Of a stretch of 64,000 nucleotides of DNA, positions 18,474 to 27,818 are shown piece after piece. The translations under genes and the position numbers were made by a program. The DNA is taken from the NCBI RefSeq assembly GCF_031846165.1, contig NZ_JAVRIE010000002.1:681206-745205 (forward strand). Direction: 5' to 3'. Below the pieces are notes generated by a model, which was not told the origin of the DNA, made no database searches, and saw only the letters and a program-made list of their open reading frames with translations. How positions within the stretch are numbered: position 1 is the first letter of the stretch; each line of letters starts with the position of its first letter. This DNA is from Glaciecola blandensis. Its GTDB lineage: Bacteria > Pseudomonadota > Gammaproteobacteria > Enterobacterales > Alteromonadaceae.

Positions 18474-19085
18474 TTATTTTGCTTTTCTCAGTCTGCATAT
18501 TATAAGCAGTGAAATACCGAACAAGCCTAGTACACCCGGCGCAGATGCTACTTCAAATTGTCCATTTGGATTGGAAGAATAAATAACATTATCGAATGCT
18601 TGGAACGAAGTATTCTGCGCGTAGGAAATAGATGAGCCTAAAAATGTTCCATCGTCGGTAGCTACGCCAAAAAAAGAGCCATTAGCATTAGTGCCGCTAT
18701 CAAACCCAAACAAACCCACGTTTCCCTGAGTTGCGCCGTTCGGATGACCATAGTCCAAGCCAAACGCTGTGATATTAAAGTTAAAATTAAATACACCAGA
18801 GCTGTAGGTCCATACCCAGTCATTGTTGCCATTTATAAATGGGTTGCCGCTAGAGCTACAGCCTGCACTGTCAGCACAAGCATAATCGCTCATCGTCCAA
18901 GAATAATCAGCGTTGCTCAGATCAAGACCGGAACCACTTAAATTCGTATTTAAGTCATCGGTTGTTGATGCACCTACATAGGTTTCAAAGGCAGCGCGAT
19001 CATTGAAGGTAATAATTGCAGCTTGAGAAAGACCCGTTAATAACAGTCCGCTTGTAATCACAAACACTTTGATAAAATTTTTCAT
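18474..19085 (-). CDS. secreted protein with PEP-CTERM-like sorting tail
   Basis: The 203-residue protein has a Sec signal peptide (1 to about 22, SQA/A) and a body rich in Gly, Asn, Ser, Phe and Asp, typical of exported structural or surface proteins. The C-terminus reads SAPGVLGLFGISLL then a short basic end RLRKAK: a proline motif, a hydrophobic helix and positive charges, the architecture of PEP-CTERM/exosortase signals but with A-P in place of P-E-P. Two Cys (in ACADSAGC) may form a disulfide. Function is unknown. It stands alone on the minus strand. Confidence 0.7.
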   Translation of the reverse strand: MKNFIKVFVITSGLLLTGLSQAAIITFNDRAAFETYVGASTTDDLNTNLSGSGLDLSNADYSWTMSDYACADSAGCSSSGNPFINGNNDWVWTYSSGVFNFNFNITAFGLDYGHPNGATQGNVGLFGFDSGTNANGSFFGVATDDGTFLGSSISYAQNTSFQAFDNVIYSSNPNGQFEVASAPGVLGLFGISLLIICRLRKAK

Positions 19086-19238
19086 CGAAGGTACTTCTTA
19101 GTGAGTTAAAAATAAGATTTAGCTAGAATTATGCCATATTTTAAATTATTGATTTTAAAAGATAATATTCTTTTTTCTGAATATGCTGTAAATTTCTCTG
19201 ACACTCGAGAATGTATATTTCTCGTATAAATTGACAAT

Positions 19239-19264
19239 AAAAAAGGCTCAATAGAGCCCTTTTA
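19239..19264 (-). terminator. terminator of the qmcA-nfeD operon
   Basis: Read on the minus strand, AAAAGGGCTC pairs with GAGCC (4-base loop, one bulge) and is followed by six T residues, just beyond the nfeD stop codon. Confidence 0.75.
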
Positions 19265-19289
19265 CAGTATTACCGATATGCAACTTAAT

Positions 19290-19760
19290 TTATGGTACTT
19301 TCGCTTTAACTAACAAGCTCCCGACATCCGCTTGGATAACTTCGACCATAGTACCTCTGTTCAAGTCTTCCAGTGCGTTCAATTGCCAGTTTATGCCAGA
19401 GTATTGATAACTCGGCTTTTCAGCCAACGGCAGCGCGACTACAATATCTGCAGGGAGCACAAAAGAATGACCTATCAAGTCAGATTTAGCCCGTTTGGTA
19501 TCGGTTTTATTCTGAAGTGCGGAGAGTTTCTTCCAAAGTGCCAATGCGAAGACCAAAGTGAAAGCTGAAACTGAAATCAATGTAGATAAGAACGTTTCAG
19601 GAATTAAGCCTAACCATATGATTAAGGCTGTCACTATGGCCGCTAAGCCCGTAAAGAATAAGAAAAACGTGCTAAAACCCAAGACAACAATTTCAATGAT
19701 TAATAGCACCACACCAATGATCAGAATCGATTCAATTAAGTTGTTAGCAAACCATTCCAT
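19290..19760 (-). CDS. NfeD-family membrane protein
   Basis: The 156-residue protein has three hydrophobic segments (about 8-30, 33-50, 57-75) followed by a soluble C-terminal region ending in a small beta-barrel (OB-like) domain with IGHSFVLPAD and GTMVEVIQADVGSLLV. This is the short NfeD form (YbbJ-like) that pairs with SPFH proteins. It starts one base after the qmcA stop codon, so the two are co-transcribed and probably act as a membrane-microdomain pair. Confidence 0.88.
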   Translation of the reverse strand: MEWFANNLIESILIIGVVLLIIEIVVLGFSTFFLFFTGLAAIVTALIIWLGLIPETFLSTLISVSAFTLVFALALWKKLSALQNKTDTKRAKSDLIGHSFVLPADIVVALPLAEKPSYQYSGINWQLNALEDLNRGTMVEVIQADVGSLLVKAKVP

Positions 19761-19761
19761 A

Positions 19762-20703
19762 TTAAGCCCCTTTACCAGTTAAGCTGCTAATGATGCTGGT
19801 AGCTTGAGCGACGATAGAGGCAGCTTCTGTACCAGAATCGGGTAGCAACACGACGCTAGATTCTTTTGCAATGGCTTGCTTAGCTTCAATTGCTTTGGTT
19901 GCCAGGTCGAGCTGTATCGCTTTTTGGCCCGCTTCTGTATTCGCTGCCTCACCGACCTTATTCAGAGCTTCGGCCTGGGCTTCTGCAACAGCTACTATCG
20001 CAGATGCTTCACCTTGCGCTCTTAAAATTTGCTCAGACTTTTCAGCTTCCGCCGCGAGTACTACTGAGGCTTTTTCACCTTCCGCACGGTTGATGGCAGC
20101 TTGTCTATCACCTTCAGATTCTAGGATTTGAGCACGTTTAACTCGCTCTGCTTTCATCTGAGCTTCCATCGCTTCCATTATTGAACCTGGTGGAATAATG
20201 TCTTTAATTTCATAACGCATGACCTGTATTCCCCAAGGTCCAGATGCTTGGTTTATTGCTGTTACGATATTTAAATTCAAGACATCACGTTCTTCAAAAG
20301 TTTTATCCAGTTCCATTTTACCTAGCTCAGAACGCATCGTAGTTTGCGCTAACTGAGTAACAGCAAATACGTAGTCTTCTACGCCATAAGTGGCTTTGTA
20401 TGGATCCATCACACGGAAATATAAAACGCCGTCTACCATGAGTGAAATATTGTCTTTTGTGATTGCGCTTTGCTCTTGCACATCTACGGCTTGTTCTTTT
20501 AGAGAGCGGTCAGCAGATACACGATCGATAAATGGCATAATAAAGTTCAAACCAGCTTCTTTGGTTGATTGAAACTTACCGAAACGCTCTATGACATAGG
20601 CACGGTTTTGGGGAACAAACTTAATACTGCTTTTTAACAGCACCAAAACGAGGACAATGATCGCGACTTCAACAGTCAAAATATAATCAAATAACATTTC
20701 CAT
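19762..20703 (-). CDS. qmcA: SPFH/band 7 (stomatin-like) membrane protein QmcA
   Basis: A single N-terminal membrane segment (about 8-25) precedes an SPFH domain (FVPQNRAYVIERFGKF, then about 30-190) and a long Ala/Glu-rich helical region (about 190-285) typical of flotillin/stomatin oligomers. E. coli QmcA (YbbK) has the same length and the same NfeD partner (YbbJ). Such proteins form large ring assemblies in the inner membrane and influence membrane protease activity. AAGGAAG lies 8 bases before the ATG. It is first in a two-gene operon with nfeD. Confidence 0.9.
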   Translation of the reverse strand: MEMLFDYILTVEVAIIVLVLVLLKSSIKFVPQNRAYVIERFGKFQSTKEAGLNFIMPFIDRVSADRSLKEQAVDVQEQSAITKDNISLMVDGVLYFRVMDPYKATYGVEDYVFAVTQLAQTTMRSELGKMELDKTFEERDVLNLNIVTAINQASGPWGIQVMRYEIKDIIPPGSIMEAMEAQMKAERVKRAQILESEGDRQAAINRAEGEKASVVLAAEAEKSEQILRAQGEASAIVAVAEAQAEALNKVGEAANTEAGQKAIQLDLATKAIEAKQAIAKESSVVLLPDSGTEAASIVAQATSIISSLTGKGA

Positions 20704-20898
20704 ATACGACTTCCTTATGTTGTATTCATATTACTTTTTGGTATAACAATAGTGAATAATAGCATAAAAGGTTTTGATTTGCACTAGCTTTCGTCCTTGC
20801 TAAATCTACCTTCTCAATTGTGATAGTCAGGCTTGATGGGAGATATAGGCGGCGAGCTAATAAAATAGGCTCCTCAATTACCGCCGTGTTTCACCCTA

Positions 20899-22218
20899 TT
20901 ATGACTTATGTAAACCGGTACTTTCAGGGTTTAAAATGCGTACTTCTCTTTGAGGGAATGGAATTTCAATACCATTTTCTTTCAAGGTTTCAAAGATGGT
21001 TAAAAGTAAGTCTCCGCCTACACGATTTTTTCCGTCGTCAATACCTTCCATCCAAAACTCAACAAACATATTGACGCCAGAGTCACCAAAACTATCAATT
21101 TCACAATCTGGTTGTTCTTCAAATGGTAAGTCATCTCCACTCAATACTTTCGGGTGCTCAGCAACAGCCACTTTAATGAATTCAACCATTTCCCGAATAT
21201 TTGTAGCATAAGGTACGGAGAAATCTACTCGATAGCGCTGCTTGGGATCTTTGTGCGACCAGTTAATTAACAGGTTCGAAATGAATGTTTCGTTCGGGAC
21301 TAAGATATCTTTGCCATCATAGGTTTCCAATACGGTGTATCGCATTCGAAATTCGCGAACAAAGCCTGTTTGTCCGGTTTCTAATTCAACGTAATCACCT
21401 ATGGTGAGTGAGCGATCGAGTAAAATAATGATGCCTGAAATGAAGTTCGACGCAATCGATTGCAAGCCCAAACCAATGCCGACACCAAGAGCGCCGCCGA
21501 ATACTGCCAAGGTAGTCAGGTTAATTCCCATGACATTCAGTAGTAGTAAGACAATGATACAGAACAAGACGACTTCGAATAATTTAGAGAAGATTTCTTT
21601 AGTAGGAACATCCAGTGAGGCTTGCTTCTTGATAACAGCTTTGCCAAATGAGTTGGAAACGCGGCCCAACCAAAACAAAAACGCACCAAATATCAATACT
21701 CTAAATATGCCATAGGCGGAAATATTCACGTTACCAACACTCATAGAAATACTAGTGAGTATTTCCACAAAGCCGCTGAGTAGCCCTACGATATGCAAAA
21801 ATAGCAAAGGCAGACCAATCCAACGAAACAGTCGTGCGGGCAAGGGGTGTAAAACGAATTCCCGTATCACGGAATGAAAAAATATCAGTATTGCAATCGC
21901 TAAGGTTGTTTGAATTAGCCAGTGAGGAAGTACTAAAGCTATGGCAACTTCATCTAATACCTTTACTAGCAACAGAGCCAACAATGGCGCCATAATAGTA
22001 CCGAGTTTGTATATCAGCTTGTTTATTGGATGAGCCGATTCTTGAGGTCGAGTTGCAAGTGCAGGAATTTTGGCGCGGACAAAACCAATCAACCAAAACG
22101 AAAACAAATAGATGCCAAACACAGCACCAATTTGAATATACGTTGCTGTATCTTGCATTGCAGCGGTCGCATGATTAGACCATTCTTCCAATGTTTTATT
22201 AATGTTTTCGATGTTCAT
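20899..22218 (-). CDS. MscS-family mechanosensitive channel
   Basis: The protein (439 residues from the ATG at 22218; a GTG lies one codon earlier) has about five hydrophobic segments and then the MscS core. The pore-lining helix is seen in GGALGVGIGLGLQSIASNF, with the Gly/Ala packing of TM3, followed by the beta domain starting LLDRSLTIGDYVEL. These channels open under membrane tension and release solutes during osmotic downshock. It is longer than MscS itself (286 residues), with extra N-terminal membrane segments, as in YbdG/YbiO-type members. It is monocistronic. Confidence 0.9.
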   Translation of the reverse strand: MNIENINKTLEEWSNHATAAMQDTATYIQIGAVFGIYLFSFWLIGFVRAKIPALATRPQESAHPINKLIYKLGTIMAPLLALLLVKVLDEVAIALVLPHWLIQTTLAIAILIFFHSVIREFVLHPLPARLFRWIGLPLLFLHIVGLLSGFVEILTSISMSVGNVNISAYGIFRVLIFGAFLFWLGRVSNSFGKAVIKKQASLDVPTKEIFSKLFEVVLFCIIVLLLLNVMGINLTTLAVFGGALGVGIGLGLQSIASNFISGIIILLDRSLTIGDYVELETGQTGFVREFRMRYTVLETYDGKDILVPNETFISNLLINWSHKDPKQRYRVDFSVPYATNIREMVEFIKVAVAEHPKVLSGDDLPFEEQPDCEIDSFGDSGVNMFVEFWMEGIDDGKNRVGGDLLLTIFETLKENGIEIPFPQREVRILNPESTGLHKS

Positions 22219-22399
22219 CACAAGTTTATTATTCTCATTGTTCGTTTTAGCGTAATCTACTTTATTTATTCAGTATTGAATACATGATTTATTGCCAAAT
22301 CATTGTGTTATTCACTACACTAACACTTCGTAAAGTTTTTGCATGGAAGTTGAGCCGGTTTTTAGCTCAGCAATATTAAATTGATGGTAGGAGCGGCAT

Positions 22400-22870
22400 A
22401 TGCGCATTAGTCAAAAATTGTTTTTCATTACCTTGATTTTCTCTTTATTTGCGGTTCCGCAATTCGCCAATGCCCACGAGCACAAAAAGGCAAAGGGAAA
22501 GGTAAGTATTGAAAATGTCTGGGCTCGAGCAACATTCGCCTTGGCGAAAACAGGCGCCGTTTATTTGAGAATTGATAACGCCAGCCAATCCGATATTACA
22601 TTATTGTCAGTGAGAGTTGATAGCTCGGTTGCTGCAGAAGCGCAATTGCATGAAACTGTGATGGAAGATGAGATGATGCAAATGCGTGAATTAGAGTCAG
22701 GTATTAAAATTCCTGCGGGCACAAACCTTGAATTTCAGCCGGGTGGCAAGCATATAATGTTAATGGGGCTCAAAGAGCCTTTGCGTGCTTCCGATACTTT
22801 TGTTCTCACCTTAGTGTTTGAGAATAATAAAATAATGAGAGTGTCGGTTGAGATTAAAGACGCTCGTTAA
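22400..22870 (+). CDS. periplasmic PCu(A)C copper chaperone
   Basis: The 156-residue protein has a signal peptide (1 to about 25, ANA/H) and the PCu(A)C fold. The copper site pattern is present: His in QLHETV, Met residues in MMQMRELE, and the closing H-x-M type motif in KHIMLM. Such proteins deliver Cu(I) to the CuA centre of cytochrome oxidase. The His-Glu-His-Lys-Lys stretch right after the signal peptide may be an additional metal ligand. AGGAG precedes the ATG. dps follows 19 bases downstream, so both may share a transcript, linking metal handling genes. Confidence 0.88.
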   Translation: MRISQKLFFITLIFSLFAVPQFANAHEHKKAKGKVSIENVWARATFALAKTGAVYLRIDNASQSDITLLSVRVDSSVAAEAQLHETVMEDEMMQMRELESGIKIPAGTNLEFQPGGKHIMLMGLKEPLRASDTFVLTLVFENNKIMRVSVEIKDAR

Positions 22871-22889
22871 ACAAAAATATGGAGAAATC

Positions 22890-23357
22890 ATGAGTCAAAT
22901 AGATATTGGTATTAGTAAAGACAACAGAGAGCAGATTGCTGCCTCGCTGAGCCGTTTGCTGGCAGATTCATACACGCTATATTTACAAACGCATAACTTT
23001 CATTGGAACGTGACGGGTCCGCAATTTCGAGAGTTACATCTCATGTTTGAAGAGCACTACACTGAACTAGCCGCAGCGGTCGATGAAATTGCAGAGCGTA
23101 TTCGTACTCTCGGGTGCGTTGCACCAGGCACATACCGCGCTTTTGCTGAACTTAGCAGTGTTAAAGAGGTGGATGGCGTCCCTGAAGCGAAAGAGATGGT
23201 TTCTATTTTAATGCAAGCGCATGAGACTGTCGTGAGAACTAGCCGAGAGGCCTTGAAAATCGCTCAAGAAGCAGAAGATGAATCAAGTGCATCTTTGATA
23301 GGCGACCGTATGCGAATTCATGAAAAAACAGCATGGATGTTGCGCGCAACCCTATAG
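22890..23357 (+). CDS. dps: Dps-family DNA-protection/ferritin-like protein
   Basis: The 155-residue protein forms dodecamers that oxidise and store iron with H2O2. The inter-subunit ferroxidase site is visible in THNFHWNVTG (two His) and the next helix FEEHYTELAAAVDEIAERIR (Asp and Glu ligands). I start at the ATG at 22890, with GGAG 6 bases upstream; a longer in-frame version would begin inside the preceding gene. It follows the PCu(A)C gene closely. Confidence 0.93.
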   Translation: MSQIDIGISKDNREQIAASLSRLLADSYTLYLQTHNFHWNVTGPQFRELHLMFEEHYTELAAAVDEIAERIRTLGCVAPGTYRAFAELSSVKEVDGVPEAKEMVSILMQAHETVVRTSREALKIAQEAEDESSASLIGDRMRIHEKTAWMLRATL

Positions 23358-23435
23358 CATCAGCGACATGATACAAATCGCCTACTATCCCGTAAGAGTA
23401 AGCATAAAATAACTGAAACAATAATGGAATTCGGT

Positions 23436-24521
23436 ATGTTAAAACAACTAATGATAAGTGCTTTGGGTTTTTCATTCGCCATGAGTGCGGTTGCAACGGA
23501 AATAAACGTTGAAGAAGTGGCCACGGGCTTAAAAAACCCGTGGGGGATCACCTTTATGAAAAACGGTGATGCTTTGGTTACTGAGAGGGCAGGTGGTTTA
23601 AGAATGCTGACTGCTTCGGGTGAACTTAGCGAGCCAATCACTGGTTTACCTGAAGCTGCTGTAGTTGGTCAAGGCGGTATGTTAGGTGTGGCCTTGCACC
23701 CAGATTTTGACAATAATCAGTTAGTTTATGTTTGCTTATCTGTAGCTGATGGCAATGTACGCGGAAGCGAAGTGCATCGTGGCAAGCTTGTCGGGAACAC
23801 CTTAACTGAAGTGAAAGAAATTTTTGTAGCTGAGCCAAAAATAGATAGCGCTCATCACTTCGGTTGCAGACTTGTTTTTGATGCGGATAAAAACTTGTTT
23901 GTTTCACTGGGCGACCGTGGTTCTAAAAAAGAAGAATCTCAAAATCCAAACAACCATTTTGGTGTTGTGGTGAGAGTGAAAGATGATGGTTCAGTACCGA
24001 GCGACAATCCATTTTTTGGAGGTCAAGCCCCCGAAGTATATAGCTACGGACATCGCAATGTTCAGGGTATGACGGTAAATCCCTCAAATGGCTCTGTGTG
24101 GACTCACGAGCATGGCCCTAAAGGCGGTGATGAAATAAACATACTAAGTAAAGGGGACAATTACGGTTGGCCAACCATTACTTACGGTGTGAATTATAAC
24201 GGCTCGATTATTACCGATAAAACTGAGATGCCTGGTATGCGTCAGCCATTGACTTACTGGGATCCGTCAATTGCACCTAGTGGTATGGACTTTTACACTG
24301 GTGATGTATTTCCCGAATGGAAAGGAAATCTATTTGTAGGTTCTTTAAAGTTCCGCTACTTAAACCGTATCGTGTTAGATGGCGACAAGGTGACGAGCCA
24401 AGAACCATTGCTGAAAGACTTGAATGAACGTATCCGCGACGTTAAACAAGCGCCAGATGGGAGCTTATACGTTCTGACTGACAGCACCAACGGAAAGGTG
24501 CTTCGTTTAACGAAGAAGTAG
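23436..24521 (+). CDS. PQQ-dependent soluble sugar dehydrogenase (YliI/Asd-like)
   Basis: After a signal peptide (1 to about 20 from the start chosen here), the protein is a six-bladed propeller of the soluble aldose sugar dehydrogenase family, which oxidises aldoses in the periplasm using PQQ and calcium. Family motifs include NPWGITF, QGGMLGVALHPDF, the catalytic His and PQQ region AHHFGCRLVF, YSYGHRNVQGM and HEHGPKGGDEIN. The ATG at 23436 gives 361 residues, with a GGA 7 bases upstream; an ATG four codons earlier is less well placed. No PQQ synthesis genes are in the window. Confidence 0.88.
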   Translation: MLKQLMISALGFSFAMSAVATEINVEEVATGLKNPWGITFMKNGDALVTERAGGLRMLTASGELSEPITGLPEAAVVGQGGMLGVALHPDFDNNQLVYVCLSVADGNVRGSEVHRGKLVGNTLTEVKEIFVAEPKIDSAHHFGCRLVFDADKNLFVSLGDRGSKKEESQNPNNHFGVVVRVKDDGSVPSDNPFFGGQAPEVYSYGHRNVQGMTVNPSNGSVWTHEHGPKGGDEINILSKGDNYGWPTITYGVNYNGSIITDKTEMPGMRQPLTYWDPSIAPSGMDFYTGDVFPEWKGNLFVGSLKFRYLNRIVLDGDKVTSQEPLLKDLNERIRDVKQAPDGSLYVLTDSTNGKVLRLTKK

Positions 24522-24558
24522 TCTCTTAGGCTACAGCTGTCCCAGGAGTAATGTGAAT

Positions 24559-24596
24559 ACCCCCAAGAATAATACGAACGCCATTTATTCGGGGGT
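24559..24596. repeat. inverted repeat at a convergent junction
   Basis: ACCCCC (24559-24564) and GAATAA (24567-24572) pair with TTATTC (24585-24590) and GGGGGT (24591-24596), with a two-base bulge. The stop codon of the nucleotidase gene (24585-24587) lies inside the stem. No T tract follows. Confidence 0.65.
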
Positions 24597-26222
24597 GTCA
24601 CTCAAGTTGAAAGGGGTAGGAAGAGCGCGCATGTAGTGCTCTGTCGCGTCAATATCTAAGCCCTCGATACTGATCAATTCGCCTTCTGAAAATAGTTCGC
24701 TATTCATAATGTAGGCATTGCCTGCAACAGTATAGCTTGCATTTCTGTCAAGGGCTTTTCCCCGCCATAGTATCTGCTCTGTACCAATAGAAACATCACT
24801 ACTCCAATGGTGTCTTGTGGTGATTGTTTCCATTAGTTGTTCACCCGAAAATTTTCGCACAAGGATCTGGTTCCCAAATGGCTGAACAGCGAAAAGTTGA
24901 CCCCAAGTAATTGCTCCTGGCTCTAGCTGCGCTCTAACACCACCGTTATTCATCACAGCCATATCGGTTTTCAATACATACTGATGGCTATTCGCAATAA
25001 ATTCGCCCAGTGATATATCGTTGGTTTTTGCCTCGTAAGTGTTTACGACTCTCTGAGTGTACTGCTTTGCAAAAGCAGTAGCCTGTTCAGCAATGCTGTC
25101 AATCTGCTTTAATGTCTGACGCGCTGATTCGCTCAATGCATACGAGTTTTCGCTATTGGTGAGAAGCACATTAGCAGAAGTGGAGACGACATCATTGCTT
25201 TTGCGACTAATTGCTACATCGATATCGGCATAAGCACGTCCGCTCGAGAATGCTTGAGTGACAAGGAAAGTATGCCCGTTAGTATTACTCACATAGGCGT
25301 TAGTAAAACGATGCGAATGCCCGGTAATAACAAGATCAACGGCATCCGGTAGGCTTTTGAGAAACCCCATAAAAGGACTCGTCTCTGGGATCTGATTGTT
25401 CGAGCGAGTTTGACCTTCATAATACTCTTCAGTCGTACCATCATGAATAATGATGAAGATGCTTTCTATCCCTTTCTCTTGTAGGGCTTTAACATAGTGT
25501 TGGGCAACCTCAGCTTGGTTTTCAAAACGTAAATCGTCTACTGAGCCAGGAATGAGAAGTTCAGGTGTTGAATCGAGTGTCAAACCTATAAAACCAATAT
25601 CGATACCGGCGATATTATGGATAACATAGGGAGGTAGCAAGGTGGATTTTGACTCAAGGTCTATTACATTCGCACTCAGGGTTTTGTAGTTTGCGCCTGG
25701 CCATTTATTCTGCAAAAAAGGGCCTTTATTATGGTTTCCACCTTGCAGTAAACGAAGCATTTCAGCGCTCCCTTCATCAAACTCGTGATTTCCCGCGGTA
25801 CCAATTATTTCACATGAAGGTGTATGACTTAGCTTGCAGTAGTCTTGTAGGTAATTTAAAAAGGCAATGGAAGGCTCGTCTTGCAGCAATGCCGATTCTG
25901 CTGGGCTTGCTCCGACATGATCGCCTGCATGGAGCACAAATGTTGGCTGGTTACCTATTTCAATGGCCTTGAGTAGGTGCAGCGCCAACTTCTGCATACC
26001 TCCATCTTGGCCTTTGGGTAAAACTTGGCCGTGAAAGTCATTAATACCTAAGACCTTAACCTTAACTATGTCTTGGTCAGTATTGTGCAGGTTGTTTACT
26101 GAAGATGATGTAGGTAAAGCGCAGCATGCACTTAAGCTTAGGCAAGCGATGGCAAACCCGAGGTTTTGAACTGCACGTTTACTTACCTTTGGGCGACTAA
26201 GCCCGGATAGAGATTTTACCAA
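24585..26222 (-). CDS. UshA-like 5'-nucleotidase/metallophosphatase lipoprotein
   Basis: The protein (545 residues) has a lipoprotein-type signal with LSAC (Cys33) and the two-domain layout of UshA enzymes. The metallophosphoesterase motifs are NDFHGQ (Asp, His), HAGDHVGASP, GNHEFDEG and GHSHRF; the C-terminal 5'-nucleotidase domain carries NNGGVRA and the substrate-stacking FGNQI region. It should dephosphorylate nucleotides in the periplasm for salvage. The start is TTG with AAGGA about 8 bases upstream, and overlaps the end of the Mpo1-like gene by 26 bases, suggesting translational coupling. Confidence 0.85.
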   Translation of the reverse strand: MVKSLSGLSRPKVSKRAVQNLGFAIACLSLSACCALPTSSSVNNLHNTDQDIVKVKVLGINDFHGQVLPKGQDGGMQKLALHLLKAIEIGNQPTFVLHAGDHVGASPAESALLQDEPSIAFLNYLQDYCKLSHTPSCEIIGTAGNHEFDEGSAEMLRLLQGGNHNKGPFLQNKWPGANYKTLSANVIDLESKSTLLPPYVIHNIAGIDIGFIGLTLDSTPELLIPGSVDDLRFENQAEVAQHYVKALQEKGIESIFIIIHDGTTEEYYEGQTRSNNQIPETSPFMGFLKSLPDAVDLVITGHSHRFTNAYVSNTNGHTFLVTQAFSSGRAYADIDVAISRKSNDVVSTSANVLLTNSENSYALSESARQTLKQIDSIAEQATAFAKQYTQRVVNTYEAKTNDISLGEFIANSHQYVLKTDMAVMNNGGVRAQLEPGAITWGQLFAVQPFGNQILVRKFSGEQLMETITTRHHWSSDVSIGTEQILWRGKALDRNASYTVAGNAYIMNSELFSEGELISIEGLDIDATEHYMRALPTPFNLSDTPE

Positions 26223-26508
26223 TGAGAATATCCTTAAACATTACCCAATCGCCCATTAGGCTGTAAAAGGGGTACTTGAAGGTCGCTGGCTTATTATGTT
26301 CATAGAAAAAGTGGCCGACCCAAGCAAAGCCATAACCGATAAGGGGAATTAGCCACAGGAACACTAAAGCGCCAGTAAGGATAACATACGCGATAACAGC
26401 AAGTACTAACCAACTACCTATAAAATGTAGTAGCCGGCAGGTAGTGTTTTCATGTTCTGATAGGTAGTAAGGATAAAACTCACTAAAACTGGTGTATTTT
26501 TTTTCCAT
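26197..26508 (-). CDS. Mpo1-like (DUF962) membrane protein
   Basis: The 103-residue product from the ATG at 26508 has two hydrophobic hairpin segments and the conserved histidines of the family in CRLLHFIGSW and VGHFFYEHNKPATF. The yeast relative Mpo1 is an Fe(II)-dependent dioxygenase in fatty-acid alpha-oxidation; bacterial members are untested. GAGG lies about 8 bases before this ATG, which I prefer to an upstream in-frame ATG (26547). The gene overlaps the nucleotidase gene downstream, so the two are expected to be co-transcribed. Confidence 0.75.
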   Translation of the reverse strand: MEKKYTSFSEFYPYYLSEHENTTCRLLHFIGSWLVLAVIAYVILTGALVFLWLIPLIGYGFAWVGHFFYEHNKPATFKYPFYSLMGDWVMFKDILIGKISIRA

Positions 26509-26687
26509 GGACTTGCCTCGCGAGTAGCTGGAGTATGATGTTATCATAAATTTTATGGACTACAATCCTATCTATTATTATTGGGCCAGAGCTTGTAATT
26601 GCGTGTAACAGCCCAATATATTTTATTCCATGAGCGGATAATCCAAAGCTCACATCATTCCAAACATATATGAACGAGATGAAATAA

Positions 26688-27548
26688 ATGCTACCCGAGC
26701 CAAATACAAACCATGTAGACATCACCTTAGAAAACTTCCAGCAAATTATTTTGGAAGAGTCGAAATTGAAGACAATTATGGTTCAGTTTTGGGCTCCGTG
26801 GAGCGAACCCTGTGGTGAATTAACACCGATTCTTCAAAGTATAGCGAGTGAGTACAACGACAATTTGCTGTTTGCTAGAGTGAACTGTGACGAACAACAA
26901 GAAATCGCAGGCCAATTTGGAGTACGTGGTTTACCGACTGTCATTTTAGTCAAAGACGGCCAACCCTTGGATGGTTTTGCCGGCCCACAAACTGAAGCGC
27001 AGGTTAGGGAAGTTATTGAAAAGCACCTACCCAAACCTGAAGATGGTTTCTTGCAGTCAGCGTTAGCATGCATTGAGCTTGGTAATTACCATGAGGCCTT
27101 CACGTTTGCTAAACAAGCCTTTGAGGCGAATAATGAGCGTATTGATATTCGCTTAACGATGGCTGATTGCTATGTAGAAGTGGGTCAGCCGGCGCTTGCC
27201 AAGAAGCTATTAGAAGCGGTGACAATGGTAGACCAAGATGCCCGTTATCACGCAATCGTTGGGAAGGTTGAATTAGCTGAGCAAGCGTCTGAATCGCCCG
27301 AAATAAAAGAATTGCAAGCTGCGCTGGAAGCCGACCCTGAGAACTTGGAGATTAAGGTGAAGTTGTCTGTTCAGTTGCATCAAGCACACAAAAACGACGA
27401 AGCGCTAGCACTACTATTGAGCGTGCTTCAAAAAGATCTGAATTTTGGTGAAGCTAAAAAATTCACCTTAGACATTATTAATGCGCTGCCAGATGGGGAT
27501 GCCTTGAAGTCTCAATATCGCCGTAAAATCTATAGCTTATTGTATTAA
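26688..27548 (+). CDS. cnoX: chaperedoxin CnoX (YbbN)
   Basis: The 286-residue protein has an N-terminal thioredoxin domain (about 10-110) and a C-terminal TPR-like helical domain. The redox motif is WSEPC: Ser39 replaces the first Cys and only Cys42 remains. This SxxC form is the mark of E. coli CnoX, a holdase that is activated by hypochlorous acid, forms mixed disulfides with clients and hands them to GroEL/DnaK rather than reducing them. The gene's stop codon overlaps the next gene's start by one base (TAATG). Confidence 0.9.
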   Translation: MLPEPNTNHVDITLENFQQIILEESKLKTIMVQFWAPWSEPCGELTPILQSIASEYNDNLLFARVNCDEQQEIAGQFGVRGLPTVILVKDGQPLDGFAGPQTEAQVREVIEKHLPKPEDGFLQSALACIELGNYHEAFTFAKQAFEANNERIDIRLTMADCYVEVGQPALAKKLLEAVTMVDQDARYHAIVGKVELAEQASESPEIKELQAALEADPENLEIKVKLSVQLHQAHKNDEALALLLSVLQKDLNFGEAKKFTLDIINALPDGDALKSQYRRKIYSLLY

Positions 27549-27742
27549 TGGGCGAAGCATTTCTACTCGCCATTTGTATTGTTTTCATTATCGAGGGTTT
27601 GATGCCTTTACTCATTCCCGATAAATGGAAGCAGTTTTTAATGCAGATGGCGCTGCAACCCTCTGAATCATTACGCAGAATCGGCGGTGTAATGGTTGTA
27701 ATTGGTGTCGTTAGCGCATATTTCTTAATAAACCGCATATAA
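27548..27742 (+). CDS. DUF2065 (YjeT-like) membrane protein
   Basis: This 64-residue protein has two membrane helices around a conserved loop with PDKW (MPLLIPDKWKQF) and the C-terminal IGGVMVVIGVV helix, matching the YjeT family of unknown function. In E. coli yjeT lies between hflC and purA; here purA follows as expected, but cnoX replaces hflKC upstream. Translation is coupled to cnoX by a one-base overlap. Confidence 0.85.
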   Translation: MGEAFLLAICIVFIIEGLMPLLIPDKWKQFLMQMALQPSESLRRIGGVMVVIGVVSAYFLINRI

Positions 27743-27777
27743 AAACAAAATATGGGGTGATTTTTTGCTCTGAATTT

Positions 27778-27786
27778 TGCTAAAAT
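27778..27786 (+). promoter_or_regulatory. extended -10 promoter of purA
   Basis: TGCTAAAAT (TG at 27778-27779, -10 TAAAAT at 27781-27786) with a GC-rich discriminator CGCGGCC lies 33 bases before the purA ATG. No clear -35 is seen. Confidence 0.5.
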
Positions 27787-27818
27787 CGCGGCCTAATTTT
27801 CTGATGCAAAAATCTTCC

